Origin: Candidatus Zhuqueibacterota bacterium
Lineage (GTDB): Bacteria; Zhuqueibacterota; Zhuqueibacteria; Thermofontimicrobiales; Thiofontviventaceae
DNA length: 54,204 bases
Assembly: GCA_016931935.1 (NCBI GenBank)
Contig: JAFGDW010000179.1
Coordinates: 1 to 54,204 of the forward strand
Reading direction: 5' to 3'
The translations under genes and the position numbers were made by a program. Positions 37,065 through 45,825 of this stretch are shown in pieces. The first letter of the stretch is position 1. Each line of letters begins with the position of its first letter. Under the pieces are notes generated by a model. It was not told the origin of the DNA. It saw only the letters and a program-made list of their open reading frames with translations, and searched no databases.

Positions 37065-39092
37065 ATGCCAGAAGTTGATGCTGCAAAAAAGATGGTAACC
37101 AGCGCCGGTTCCAGTTCCAATGAAGGGCAGATGGTTGTGTTTCGTTTGCTTGAAGAAGAATTTGGAGTGGACATTAACAATGTGAAAGAAATTGTCCGTT
37201 TGCCGGATATTACGCCGATTCCGCGCAGTCCCAATTACGTTTCGGGAATCTGCAATCTGCGAGGCAATGTTCTGCCAGTAATTGATACCCGGATTCGGTT
37301 TGGCATGGATATGAAAGACGTTTCCGACCAGACGCGATTGCTTGTCGTGGAAAAAAACGGTATTAATACCGGACTGGTTGTCGACCAAATGCGTGAAGTG
37401 ATGCGGGCGGATGATTCGCTGATTGATCCGCCTCCGGCAGTATGCCGTGGCGTCGACCGCGAATTTCTGAGCGGAGTCGTGAAGATCGATGACGGAAAAC
37501 GTTTAATCCTGATGCTGAATCTGGATGAAGTGATTAATATCGATGTGGCGACGCTGAAGCAGAGTGACATTGCCTCATCTGACGTAGCTGATAACAAACA
37601 GGCGACCGATGACAATTCTGAAGAAGAACACCTTGTCTCTTTTCGCGTCGGGAACGATGAATATGCCTTTGATATTGCCAGGGTGCGTGAAATTCTTAAA
37701 GTCCGGGATGTGACAGCGGTGCCCAATGTGCCGGACTATGTGAAAGGACTGTTCACGATCCGTAATCACCTGTTGCCGATTGTTGATTTGCGGGGGTTGC
37801 TTGGCCTGCCAAGTTTAATTTCCGAACGGAACTCCATGATCGTCCTGGCGATTGAAGAAGACCAGCAGTGGGTAGAAAATTTACTGCATGTTCTTGAATC
37901 CAAATCCCATTTTACCGGGATTACCAATTCTCACGAGACAGTATTTGGGAAGTGGCTGGAAACCTACAATACATCCAGCGTGGAAGTGGAAAATGTTGTT
38001 AAACGTCTCAAGCATGACCGTGCAGAATTATACAGCATGGCCATCCACGCTATGGAATTGCGCGCCAAAACGAATGATGCGGCTGTCGCTTATTACAATG
38101 AAAAAGTAGAACCATTGCTGAATGTTGTACGCGACACTTATAAAGAATTAAAAACAGCGATGGAACAGCACATTCAGGATGATCAGCGCACGCTGGTTGT
38201 GGAATCCAATACAATGACAATCGGTTATCTGGTCGACAGTGTGGATGAAGTGATTCGGATTCCGCACTCGGTAATTGATAACACACCGGCCATGGCTGCT
38301 TCAGACAGGAAAGAACTGAAAGCTGTCGCCAAGCTGAATGATGGCAAACGGTTAATCATGATTATGGATGAAGCGGCGCTGGTATCCAGTGAAACTGAAA
38401 AACGGCTCGATGAGATAGTCGAAAATCAGGGAATGGATTTATTAGAAGATGGCGCTGAAAAATCACTGGCAGAACAGAGCCTGGATGAAGAACAACTCGT
38501 AACCTTTTCTATCAATAATGAGGAATATGGCATCCGTATTATGCAGATACAGGAAATCAATCGGATTAAGGATATAACCCATGTTCCCCGCGCTCCGTTC
38601 TTTATCGATGGCATGACAAATTTGCGTGGTGAAGTGATCCCTGTTGTCAATATCCGCAAACTGTTTGATTTGGAAAACAAGGAAATTGATGACAAAGCGC
38701 GCATTATCATTGTGGATATTGCCGGTCACAAAACAGGCCTGCGTGTCGATCAGGTTAATGAAGTGCTTCGTTTGGCCAAGCAGCAAATCGAAGACACATC
38801 TTCGTTGGTCAATTCGAATACATCCAGCAACCTGATTCAGGGCGTCTGCAAAATCGATGATGGCAAACGATTAGTATTACTGCTGGATATGGAACATATC
38901 CTATCCAAAAAAGAGCTAAATGCGTTAACCAAAGTTAGCAATGATGATACTAAATCTACCGATGCAACAAATGTAAAACCGAAAGAATCCAAATCGGCTT
39001 ATGCAGATATTGATCGTAATTCAACAAGTAAAACCATGACCGTTGGAAAGAAGAAGCTCGCTCCTCAAAAAGCGAAAGCCGGGCCAAAATAA
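37065..39092 (+). CDS. Triple CheW-domain protein with a CZB-like helical insertion
   Basis: 675 residues; GGAGG 8 nt before ATG. CheW domain 1 at about 20-165 (MVVFRLLEEEFGVDINNVKEI, GNVLPVIDTR), CheW 2 at about 187-430 and CheW 3 at about 475-625 (EVIPVVNIRKLF). CheW 2 is split by an all-helical insert of roughly 265-373 containing W269, FGKWLETY (294-301), H317 and H328. This resembles the chemoreceptor zinc-binding (CZB) domain, but the usual first His is D266 and the usual Cys is T292, so zinc binding is doubtful. The C-terminal ~50 residues are a Lys-rich tail. CheW domains link CheA to receptors. Three in one chain, beside a receptor with two tips, suggest a multivalent array scaffold. 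Confidence 0.9.
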   Translation: MPEVDAAKKMVTSAGSSSNEGQMVVFRLLEEEFGVDINNVKEIVRLPDITPIPRSPNYVSGICNLRGNVLPVIDTRIRFGMDMKDVSDQTRLLVVEKNGINTGLVVDQMREVMRADDSLIDPPPAVCRGVDREFLSGVVKIDDGKRLILMLNLDEVINIDVATLKQSDIASSDVADNKQATDDNSEEEHLVSFRVGNDEYAFDIARVREILKVRDVTAVPNVPDYVKGLFTIRNHLLPIVDLRGLLGLPSLISERNSMIVLAIEEDQQWVENLLHVLESKSHFTGITNSHETVFGKWLETYNTSSVEVENVVKRLKHDRAELYSMAIHAMELRAKTNDAAVAYYNEKVEPLLNVVRDTYKELKTAMEQHIQDDQRTLVVESNTMTIGYLVDSVDEVIRIPHSVIDNTPAMAASDRKELKAVAKLNDGKRLIMIMDEAALVSSETEKRLDEIVENQGMDLLEDGAEKSLAEQSLDEEQLVTFSINNEEYGIRIMQIQEINRIKDITHVPRAPFFIDGMTNLRGEVIPVVNIRKLFDLENKEIDDKARIIIVDIAGHKTGLRVDQVNEVLRLAKQQIEDTSSLVNSNTSSNLIQGVCKIDDGKRLVLLLDMEHILSKKELNALTKVSNDDTKSTDATNVKPKESKSAYADIDRNSTSKTMTVGKKKLAPQKAKAGPK

Positions 39093-39186
39093 ATTCATTG
39101 GATTATACAGAAACATCACATCCGGGTGAAACTTTCCGGATGGTGTCTGGCCTTGATATAAATCTCTCCATATACTTACTGGCGAT

Positions 39187-39244
39187 ACCATCGCTTGATT
39201 TAATGGCGTCGCTAGTATGACTTGCCGATCGGTTAAGCGATGGT
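39187..39244. repeat. Palindromic intergenic repeat, family 2 (copy C, long loop)
   Basis: ACCATCGCTT (39187-39196) and AAGCGATGGT (39235-39244), perfect 10 bp, with a 38-nt interior containing further GC-rich pairing. In the 257-bp gap between the CheW protein and cheB. Confidence 0.55.
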
Positions 39245-39349
39245 GGGGATAATTTCGGCTCAGTTTTGAAATCAACAATCCAATAGTTATCATGACAATA
39301 GTTTCATTGGTGAATATAGATATAATAAATGAATTGGAAACACACGAAG

Positions 39350-40429
39350 ATGTCTGTGAAAAAAATTAGCGTTCTTATATGTGATGATTCAGCGCTGATG
39401 CGAAAAAATCTCAGAGCAATTATTGAGTCATCGCCGGACCTGGAAGTGATCGGAATTGCCCGCGATGGTGAAGAAGCGGTTGTTAAAGCGCGCGAATTAA
39501 ACCCCGATGTCATCACTATGGATATCAATATGCCTCGCCTGGATGGCATTACCGCGCTGCAAATAATTGTTGATGAGCAGATCGCACCGGTTCTCATGGT
39601 GTCTTCGCTTACTCAGGAAGGCGCAACCGTAACGTTCGAGGCGATGGCGTTAGGTGCGTTTGATTATGTCGCAAAACCGGATGGTACTGTGTCTGTTCAT
39701 ATGCAGGCACTGGCGCATGAAATTGTCGAAAAAATTAAAGCGGCCGCTCGTCCGGGCACGATGCGCAGGCTATCGCGCAAATCATCCACATCGGAAAATT
39801 TGAAAAAAGCGCTGAAAACGGAACGAGTTGTGCGGGAAAGCAAACCCCGCAACACAACAGGATTCAAAGCAGTGGCGATTGGCATTTCCACCGGCGGTCC
39901 AAAAACAATTTTTGATGTGTTGCCATTTTTGCCCGGGGATTTGAATGCTGCAGTTTTTCTGGTTCAGCATATGCCGGCGAACTTTTTAAGTTCATTTGCC
40001 GAGCGAATCGATTCAAAATGCCAAATGAAATGTGTTGAAGCGGAAGCTGGCAAAACCGTTGAACCAGGCTATATTTATTTGGGCCGTGGCGGTTATCATT
40101 TAACGCTTTACCAAAAGCTGACAAAGCAAATTAGCATCCGAAATACAACAAAACCGGATCACTTGTTCATGCCATCGGTCGACGTGATGATGAGCTCCGT
40201 ATTTGATGTGTTTGGCAGAGACACCATCGGCGTGTTAATGACCGGAATGGGCGATGATGGCGCCGATAGCATGGTGAAGATAAATCAGGGCGGCGGGATA
40301 ACAATTGCTGAAAGTGAAGAGACCGCAATTGTGTTTGGTATGCCCAAAGAGGCAATCGATCGAGGCGGTGCGCGGATTGTGAGACCAAGTTGGGAAATCG
40401 CGGATGAGATCATCAAAGCTGTGCGATAA
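39350..40429 (+). CDS. cheB: Chemotaxis protein-glutamate methylesterase CheB
   Basis: 359 residues from ATG 39350 (MSVKKISVLICDDSA, the usual CheB start); ATG 39329 would add 7 residues and neither has a good ribosome site. N-terminal receiver with D58 (TMDINMP), then a linker and the methylesterase domain with the catalytic triad S180 (GISTGGP), H207 (VQHMP) and D303 (MGDDGA). It removes methyl groups from, and deamidates, receptor glutamates, activated by phosphorylation from CheA. With CheR downstream it provides the adaptation pair for the receptors of this locus. Confidence 0.96.
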   Translation: MSVKKISVLICDDSALMRKNLRAIIESSPDLEVIGIARDGEEAVVKARELNPDVITMDINMPRLDGITALQIIVDEQIAPVLMVSSLTQEGATVTFEAMALGAFDYVAKPDGTVSVHMQALAHEIVEKIKAAARPGTMRRLSRKSSTSENLKKALKTERVVRESKPRNTTGFKAVAIGISTGGPKTIFDVLPFLPGDLNAAVFLVQHMPANFLSSFAERIDSKCQMKCVEAEAGKTVEPGYIYLGRGGYHLTLYQKLTKQISIRNTTKPDHLFMPSVDVMMSSVFDVFGRDTIGVLMTGMGDDGADSMVKINQGGGITIAESEETAIVFGMPKEAIDRGGARIVRPSWEIADEIIKAVR

Positions 40430-40586
40430 CGAAATTTTTTTTTCATATATTTAACATGTGCTATCAATGAAATAAGTCTCATATGTAATAATTCTTCCTG
40501 AAAGTTAATTTTAGTTTTTTACCGATTCTGGTAAAGTCAATTTTAACAAATTAAATCAGCATTAGATTATCAAACAGGATATATGA

Positions 40587-41372
40587 ATGTCAGATCAATC
40601 GCTGAATGAAAACGATGTGAAATTGCTCGTCAATATGGTAATTCACGATCTGGAAAAACCGCTCAAAGTAATTGCGCGGGTGTTGGAACGGATTCAGAAT
40701 GAAACGTTTGATATTCACAATCCTCAACATGCAAAAATTGTCAGTTCATCATTATGCTCTGTAAAACGGTCGGAAAGCATGCTAAATGATCTGAACGACG
40801 TTCTGTTGATGCGCAGCCTGCCTGTTCATAAAAAGCCGTTTGATTTGAACGAGCTAATTGAGAATATCGGCAATCAATTCCAGATAATCTGTAAAGAAGA
40901 ACATATCCGGTTTTTTTATCATAGCGCCGAAACTTATACGCTGAATTCAGATCCGGAATTGATTCAACGGATTATCGAAAATTATCTTCAAAATGCATTA
41001 AACCATACCGTTGCTGGCGGTGAAATTAGACTGGAACTCAGCGCCAATGATGCTGGCGATTTACTGATTCAGGTCAAAAATCACGGCGGCGCCATCCCGG
41101 CACAATATCTGGATCAAATATTTCAACCTGGTATTCAACTAAATTTGCGCTCGCAGCGGAAATTCAAGGGACATGGTCTGGGTCTTGCATTCTGCCGGCT
41201 TGCCGCCGGTGCATTGGGCGCAACCGTAGCAGCCGAAAATTTACAGGGTAATTCAGGTGTTTCATTTTCCCTTAAACTAAACAGCAGCGATATTATCAAT
41301 AATATTCCGAGTGATAATGAATTTGTTACTCTATATCATATGAACGCGAATAAAAGGAGTGCACACTCATGA
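40587..41372 (+). CDS. Sensorless histidine kinase
   Basis: 261 residues, no membrane or sensor domain. HisKA-like dimerisation helices with H20 (NMVIHDLEKPL), then HATPase_c: N-box IENYLQNALNHT, a G1 box in which the usual Asp is Asn (VKNHGGAIP), and G2 GHGLGLAFCRLAA. Many working kinases carry N-x-G at G1, so activity remains possible. It overlaps the cheV start by 4 bp and is therefore translated with it, suggesting that the CheV receiver domain, or a CheY of this locus, is its target. AGGA lies 8 nt before ATG. Its input must come from protein partners. Confidence 0.85.
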   Translation: MSDQSLNENDVKLLVNMVIHDLEKPLKVIARVLERIQNETFDIHNPQHAKIVSSSLCSVKRSESMLNDLNDVLLMRSLPVHKKPFDLNELIENIGNQFQIICKEEHIRFFYHSAETYTLNSDPELIQRIIENYLQNALNHTVAGGEIRLELSANDAGDLLIQVKNHGGAIPAQYLDQIFQPGIQLNLRSQRKFKGHGLGLAFCRLAAGALGATVAAENLQGNSGVSFSLKLNSSDIINNIPSDNEFVTLYHMNANKRSAHS

Positions 41373-42259
41373 GCACGATGAAAGAACCTGAAGCCTATCT
41401 GGCAAGTGGATCAAATGAATTGAAAATTCTGGAATACATGATTGGCGATTTACATTTAGGCATTAATATTTTAAAAGTAAGCCGTGTGCTCGTTCATCCG
41501 GAAAAATTGGCGCGGCCCGGTTCAGGAATTCATTCGTCTGTGGTTGGTATGTTTGAAGATCATGGGAATTTGGTTCCCATGGTGGATTTGGCGGAATTTC
41601 TTGGTTTAAAGAAATCCGAACAAAATGGCCGGGTGATTATAACTGAATTTTATAATGAAATAAACGGTTTCCTTGTCGATTCGGTCGACCGCGTGCACAC
41701 CATTTCCTGGAAACAGGTAAAAGGATCCGATGAAGTGATGAGTAACATTGACAATCCATTTGTTCTTGCGGTTGCCAAGCCAAGCGCAGATAAAAATATT
41801 CTGCTGCTCGATTATGAAAAAATTGTGCTGGAACTGGCGCCATCAATTGCCAGGCGCGAAAAACTATCTATGGAAAAAACCGAATGGAAAGGTAAAGACC
41901 AGCTCATCCTGATCGCGGAAGACTCTGCTCCGGTGCGTGATATGCTCGAGGTGGAACTGGGAGAATTAAATTTCCGGGTGATTACGACGCGGGACGGGGA
42001 AGAAGCGGTTAATGTTTTCAAAGAAAATTCGGATATCGCCCTGGTGATTGCCGATGTGGAAATGCCCAAAAAAGACGGATTGGCAGTGTTGGGTGAAATT
42101 CGGCAACATACAGAACGGCAGAACACACCTGTGCTAATCTATTCATCCATTGGGGATATCGGGATGAAAGAGCGGGCTAAAGTGATGGAAGCAAATGCAC
42201 ACATTACCAAACTGGAATTGCAAACACTTCTGGCAAATGTAAAGGATGTGTTGAAATAG
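41369..42259 (+). CDS. cheV: CheV (CheW-receiver fusion)
   Basis: 296 residues: CheW-like domain at about 15-165 (LEYMIGDLHLGINILKVSR, GNLVPMVDLAEFLGL, GFLVDSVDRVHTI) and a receiver domain at about 178-296 (LILIAEDSAPVRD, phospho-acceptor D229 in IADVEMPKKDG, K near THITK-like position). CheV couples receptors to CheA and tunes adaptation by its own phosphorylation. Coupled by ATGA overlap to the kinase upstream. Confidence 0.93.
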   Translation: MSTMKEPEAYLASGSNELKILEYMIGDLHLGINILKVSRVLVHPEKLARPGSGIHSSVVGMFEDHGNLVPMVDLAEFLGLKKSEQNGRVIITEFYNEINGFLVDSVDRVHTISWKQVKGSDEVMSNIDNPFVLAVAKPSADKNILLLDYEKIVLELAPSIARREKLSMEKTEWKGKDQLILIAEDSAPVRDMLEVELGELNFRVITTRDGEEAVNVFKENSDIALVIADVEMPKKDGLAVLGEIRQHTERQNTPVLIYSSIGDIGMKERAKVMEANAHITKLELQTLLANVKDVLK

Positions 42260-42328
42260 ACATTTTTGCATAATTTTAGTGAATAACAAAATCATAGCTC
42301 TAAGAATAAATCGTCATCCGGAGGTAAT

Positions 42329-43393
42329 ATGGATCATCTGTTAAAGGCGCTGGATAGTCAAAATGAAGCCGAGCGCATCTATGCAGTTCAGGATATTGGT
42401 GAGTTAAATGACGCTCAATATACGATCCCGCTCATCAACCGCTTGAAACTGGAACATTCATCGCCTGTGCGAGAATCGATCGTATTTTGCCTGAAAAATG
42501 TCGACTGCAAGGAAATATATGACGATCTGTTTCAATTGTTTCGCTCAACCGACGCCTACTTGCGTAATGCGGCGGTAATGGTGTTCGGTTCCGATGGTGA
42601 ACAAGCCGTTGCTTTTCTGGAATCCCGCCTGGATGATGCTGATAAAGAAGTGCGCAAACTTATTCTGGACGCCCTGTACGAAACAAAATCGGACCATGCC
42701 AAACAGGCAATTCGTGTTGGATTGAACGATCCTGCGGAAAATGTTGTAATAACGGCAGTAGAATACCTGGGTTTATTGAATGATAGTGACAGCGCTGAAA
42801 AGATGTTAAAAATGCTGCAGCGCGATTCGACTGTTCCAATGTTAAAAACCGCAATTTTGAGTGCTATTTTAGAGATGAATCAATCCGATGACATGTCCCG
42901 TGCGCTATTGTTATTTATGACAGATAGTAATATACAAGGCGTTGACACACTTTATTTTCCAGAAATTGTTCAACTTATGGCAAAGACAAAAGACAAACAG
43001 GCCATTTGCGATGTCCTGTATACTCTGGACGATATCAGTGTCTATGCTGAAGATATCATCCGTGCTGTTAATATTGCCAAACAACGATTCGAAACATTTC
43101 TTGATGATAATCAAATTATTGATATACTAATGAGTGTAATTCAAAACAGTAATATTCAAAATTCAATCCGGTCAAATGCAATTGAACTTCTCTTAGAGTC
43201 ATCAGTGGTGACGTCGGAGCAGTTCTACCAATTAGGCTTGAAAATTAAAAATGATGAAGATATGATATTTGAAACCATTCGGTTTCTCGAGTTGTCCGGC
43301 GATGCTGCAGGCATTAAAGAAATCACTGATATCATGAATACCACAAAGGATCCGGAATTACGCGTGCTATGCGAGGAAATTGTTAATCAATAA
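42329..43393 (+). CDS. HEAT-repeat protein of the chemosensory locus
   Basis: 354 residues, cytoplasmic, entirely helical. At least five HEAT-like repeats can be read: LDSQNEAERIYAVQDIGEL, FRSTDAYLRNAAVMVFG, LDDADKEVRKLILDALYE, LNDPAENVVITAVEYLGLL and QRDSTVPMLKTAILSAIL. The first half resembles PBS-lyase-type HEAT proteins and the second half is more divergent. CCGGAGG lies 5 nt before ATG. HEAT proteins of this kind recur next to cheR/cheB in alternative chemosensory clusters, where they probably act as a protein-protein adaptor. No enzymatic motif. Confidence 0.8.
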   Translation: MDHLLKALDSQNEAERIYAVQDIGELNDAQYTIPLINRLKLEHSSPVRESIVFCLKNVDCKEIYDDLFQLFRSTDAYLRNAAVMVFGSDGEQAVAFLESRLDDADKEVRKLILDALYETKSDHAKQAIRVGLNDPAENVVITAVEYLGLLNDSDSAEKMLKMLQRDSTVPMLKTAILSAILEMNQSDDMSRALLLFMTDSNIQGVDTLYFPEIVQLMAKTKDKQAICDVLYTLDDISVYAEDIIRAVNIAKQRFETFLDDNQIIDILMSVIQNSNIQNSIRSNAIELLLESSVVTSEQFYQLGLKIKNDEDMIFETIRFLELSGDAAGIKEITDIMNTTKDPELRVLCEEIVNQ

Positions 43394-43428
43394 CCGCAGG
43401 GTTTAACAAGAACTGCACAGGAGCTATT

Positions 43429-44274
43429 TTGGCGACAACGCTGACAATCGATCAATTTGATACTATTACGAATTTTATCTATCGTAAAACCGGCATCCGG
43501 TTTGAGTCAAAAAAAATGTACTTTATCTCCAAACGGCTTAATATGCGTATGCAGAATCTGGGTATGGATAATACGCTCGACTATATACACCTGCTGCTGT
43601 ATAATGATCGCTTCGATACAGAATTTCATAATTTAATTGATTTGCTGACAATTAACGAAACATATTTCTTTCGTGATTTTAATCAATTACAAACGTTTGC
43701 CGAGCAATGTCTGGACGAAGTATGCAAACGTAAGGCAGCGGCAGGCGATTATAAACTGCGGTTATGGTCGGCTGCCTGTTCGTCGGGTGAGGAGCCATAT
43801 ACCCTGGCGATTATACTGCAAGAAATGCTGGATAATTACCGTCATTGGGAAATTGAAATTATTGCGAGTGATATTGATCGCAAAATTTTAAACAAAGCCC
43901 GTAAAGCCGAATACAATGATCGCAGCGTGCGCGAAGTGCCGCCGGGGTATTTTAAAAAGTACTTTGAGAATATTACAGTGGATGGCAAATCATGTTATCG
44001 CTTGCGAAATACCATTACACGCATGGTTAAGTTTGAACAGGTCAACCTGTCCTCACGCGATGCCATTCGTGATCACCTGAATTTCGATTTTATCTTCTGC
44101 CGAAATTTGCTCATTTATTTCGATGATGTGTCCCGGAAAAATTTGGTCGATCAATTTTACATTGCGCTGAATCCCGGGGGGTACGTGTTTTTGGGATCGA
44201 GTGAATCGGTCAGCCGGATTTCGACAGTATTCAAAGTAAAAAGAATGAATAATTATTTGGTATATTATAAATAA
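43429..44274 (+). CDS. cheR: Chemotaxis protein methyltransferase CheR
   Basis: 281 residues from TTG 43429 with AGGAG 5 nt upstream; no ATG is available. N-terminal helical domain (QFDTITNFIYRKTGIRFESKK) followed by the SAM-binding domain: NETYFFRD, LRLWSAACSSGEEPYTLAI, IEIIASDID, FDFIFCRNLLIYFD and GGYVFLGSSESV, all CheR signatures. It methylates receptor glutamates using SAM. It partners with CheB upstream. Confidence 0.96.
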   Translation: MATTLTIDQFDTITNFIYRKTGIRFESKKMYFISKRLNMRMQNLGMDNTLDYIHLLLYNDRFDTEFHNLIDLLTINETYFFRDFNQLQTFAEQCLDEVCKRKAAAGDYKLRLWSAACSSGEEPYTLAIILQEMLDNYRHWEIEIIASDIDRKILNKARKAEYNDRSVREVPPGYFKKYFENITVDGKSCYRLRNTITRMVKFEQVNLSSRDAIRDHLNFDFIFCRNLLIYFDDVSRKNLVDQFYIALNPGGYVFLGSSESVSRISTVFKVKRMNNYLVYYK

Positions 44275-44325
44275 AAAAAATACACAAATAATATAAAATT
44301 AAAATTTCATGACTTGAGGTAGATT

Positions 44326-44688
44326 ATGAAAAATGTGTTAGTCGTCGATGATTCATCGATGGTGCGAAATTTTCATATGAATATTTTGAAGAAGGCCGGC
44401 TTCAAAGTTGAAGGCGCCGAAGACGGCGTTGATGCGCTGGAAAAATCCCTGCAATCACACTACGATCTGATCATCTGTGATATCAACATGCCGACAATGG
44501 ATGGTATAACCTTTATCGAACGCTACCGGATGCAGACGGAAGATGATACGCCAATAATTATTCTCACGACGCAGGAAGAAGAGATAAACCGGCAAAAGGG
44601 ATATGAATCGGGCGCCAGCCTGTTTCTGGCAAAGCCCGTGAAACCCGAAAGTTTGCTGCTTCACATCAAACTGTTAATGGGAGAATAA
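44326..44688 (+). CDS. cheY: CheY-like single-domain response regulator (1)
   Basis: 120 residues: acidic pair D8/D9 (VVDDSS), phospho-acceptor D52 (IICDINMP), Thr at 81-82 (ILTTQ), K103 (LAKP); Phe100 stands at the switch Tyr/Phe position. GAGG lies 8 nt before ATG. It is followed after one base by the STAS gene, so the two are coupled. It could carry the CheA signal to the flagellar motor or act as a phosphate sink beside the second CheY. The two CheYs differ clearly in sequence. Confidence 0.93.
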   Translation: MKNVLVVDDSSMVRNFHMNILKKAGFKVEGAEDGVDALEKSLQSHYDLIICDINMPTMDGITFIERYRMQTEDDTPIIILTTQEEEINRQKGYESGASLFLAKPVKPESLLLHIKLLMGE

Positions 44689-44689
44689 C

Positions 44690-44974
44690 ATGGTTGTGCG
44701 TAAACGGGGTGACCAGGCAACAATTATTCTAAATTCCGATTGCACAATCGTCGATGCTGAATCCGATGCTGATACGTTGCGTTCTCTGTCTGGTAATTTC
44801 AAAAAATATACTGTCGACGCCGGTGACGTGGCTGAAATAGACACGGCCTATTTACAGATATTATTATCGCTTAAAGCAACGGCTGAACATAATAATGTCA
44901 CACTGGATTTTGTAAAAATGTCTGATGCATTTCGGGAAACGCTGGCTGTTTATGGAATAAATTTGTCAGCATGA
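44690..44974 (+). CDS. STAS-domain protein in the che operon
   Basis: 94 residues. STAS fold of the MlaB/anti-sigma-antagonist type: beta strand ATIILNSDCTIVDAESDADTL, then the loop VAEIDTAYLQILLSLKATAEHN where RsbV-type proteins have the phosphorylatable D-S/T-S/A-G-x; here it is D-T-A-Y-L, so Thr could be a kinase target. It ends SDAFRETLAVYGI. GGAG 8 nt before ATG. STAS proteins of this type occur in chemosensory clusters between cheY genes. Given the RsbT-type kinases downstream it may be a substrate linking both modules. Confidence 0.82.
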   Translation: MVVRKRGDQATIILNSDCTIVDAESDADTLRSLSGNFKKYTVDAGDVAEIDTAYLQILLSLKATAEHNNVTLDFVKMSDAFRETLAVYGINLSA

Positions 44975-45079
44975 AATATGGCTGCTGAGCTTGCCAGATT
45001 CCGGCATTTTACGATTTATTTCTGTATTTCAAAGTTACCGGATTTCTTTAAAACTACTATCAATATGTGGAGTATCATT

Positions 45080-45445
45080 ATGTCAAAAACAATCCTGGTT
45101 GTCGACGATGCAAGTTCAATGCGTGGCTTAATCGGAATGACATTAAAAAGCGCAGGATATAATGTCGTTGAAGCGTGTGACGGCAGAGATGCAATCTGCA
45201 AAATCGAGCTGCAACCGGTGAATATGATGATTTCTGATTTGAATATGCCAAATATGAATGGAATCGAATTAGTGAAAACGCTTAAAACAAGCGCTAAATA
45301 TAAGTTTCTTCCTATTGTCATGCTTACAACTGAAAGTGAAGAATCCAAAAAACAGGAAGGCCAGCAGGCTGGCGCCAAGGCATGGATTGTAAAACCGTTT
45401 AAGCCGGAAACTGTACTTAAGGTTGTAAAAAAGATAATCGGATAA
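45080..45445 (+). CDS. cheY: CheY-like single-domain response regulator (2)
   Basis: 121 residues from ATG 45080, with GGAG 7 nt upstream; the in-frame upstream ATGs (44978, 45065) lack sites and would add residues not conserved in the family. D9/D10, phospho-acceptor D53 (MISDLNMPNMNG), Thr83-84 (MLTT), K105 (VKPF), with Trp102 near the switch position. Highly similar to the stand-alone CheYs that follow STAS proteins in deltaproteobacterial and FCB che clusters. It lies 5 bp before the HPt-like gene. Confidence 0.93.
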   Translation: MSKTILVVDDASSMRGLIGMTLKSAGYNVVEACDGRDAICKIELQPVNMMISDLNMPNMNGIELVKTLKTSAKYKFLPIVMLTTESEESKKQEGQQAGAKAWIVKPFKPETVLKVVKKIIG

Positions 45446-45450
45446 TCGAT

Positions 45451-45795
45451 ATGAACGATTTGATTTCAAAGCAAATAATAATGAATGATGAGCACCGGTT
45501 TGAAAGCGAACTATCTGCTTTGAGAACATCTATAGATAAGCTTTCACTTTGTAAACAGGAGCCTCCTGATCGGCACTTCAGGGATATTATTCTTGAAAGT
45601 TTCAGCATTATCAATCAAATAACACGTCAATATCCATTGCATGAACTTAACGATTTTATAACTATCATCAACGATATCGCAGATGACATTTATCACAATC
45701 GGATCGAATTAATACCTGAACTTATAAACACAATTGTCAGCGGGTTGGACCATATTCATTTCACATTAGAAGCGCGAATTGTAAAAGGACTATGA
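45451..45795 (+). CDS. HPt-like protein lacking the phospho-histidine
   Basis: 114 residues, helical, no other domain. Residues ~44-110 align by eye with the first HPt of the adjacent CheA: IILESFSIINQITRQYPLHE corresponds to SIFRGIHTIKGGAGVYEMQE, and NDFITIINDIADDIYHNRIE to SDFTHSLEEVLNALRDHRIE. The phospho-acceptor His of H-T-I-K-G is Ser here and the Lys-Gly is Asn-Gln. The fold should therefore persist without phosphotransfer. Just upstream of cheA; the ribosome site is weak (CGGATAATCGAT). Possible jobs: a regulator that binds CheA, a CheY or receiver domains. Confidence 0.7.
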   Translation: MNDLISKQIIMNDEHRFESELSALRTSIDKLSLCKQEPPDRHFRDIILESFSIINQITRQYPLHELNDFITIINDIADDIYHNRIELIPELINTIVSGLDHIHFTLEARIVKGL

Positions 45796-45825
45796 CAAAG
45801 TTACGTGCTAAAACAGGTGCATAGA

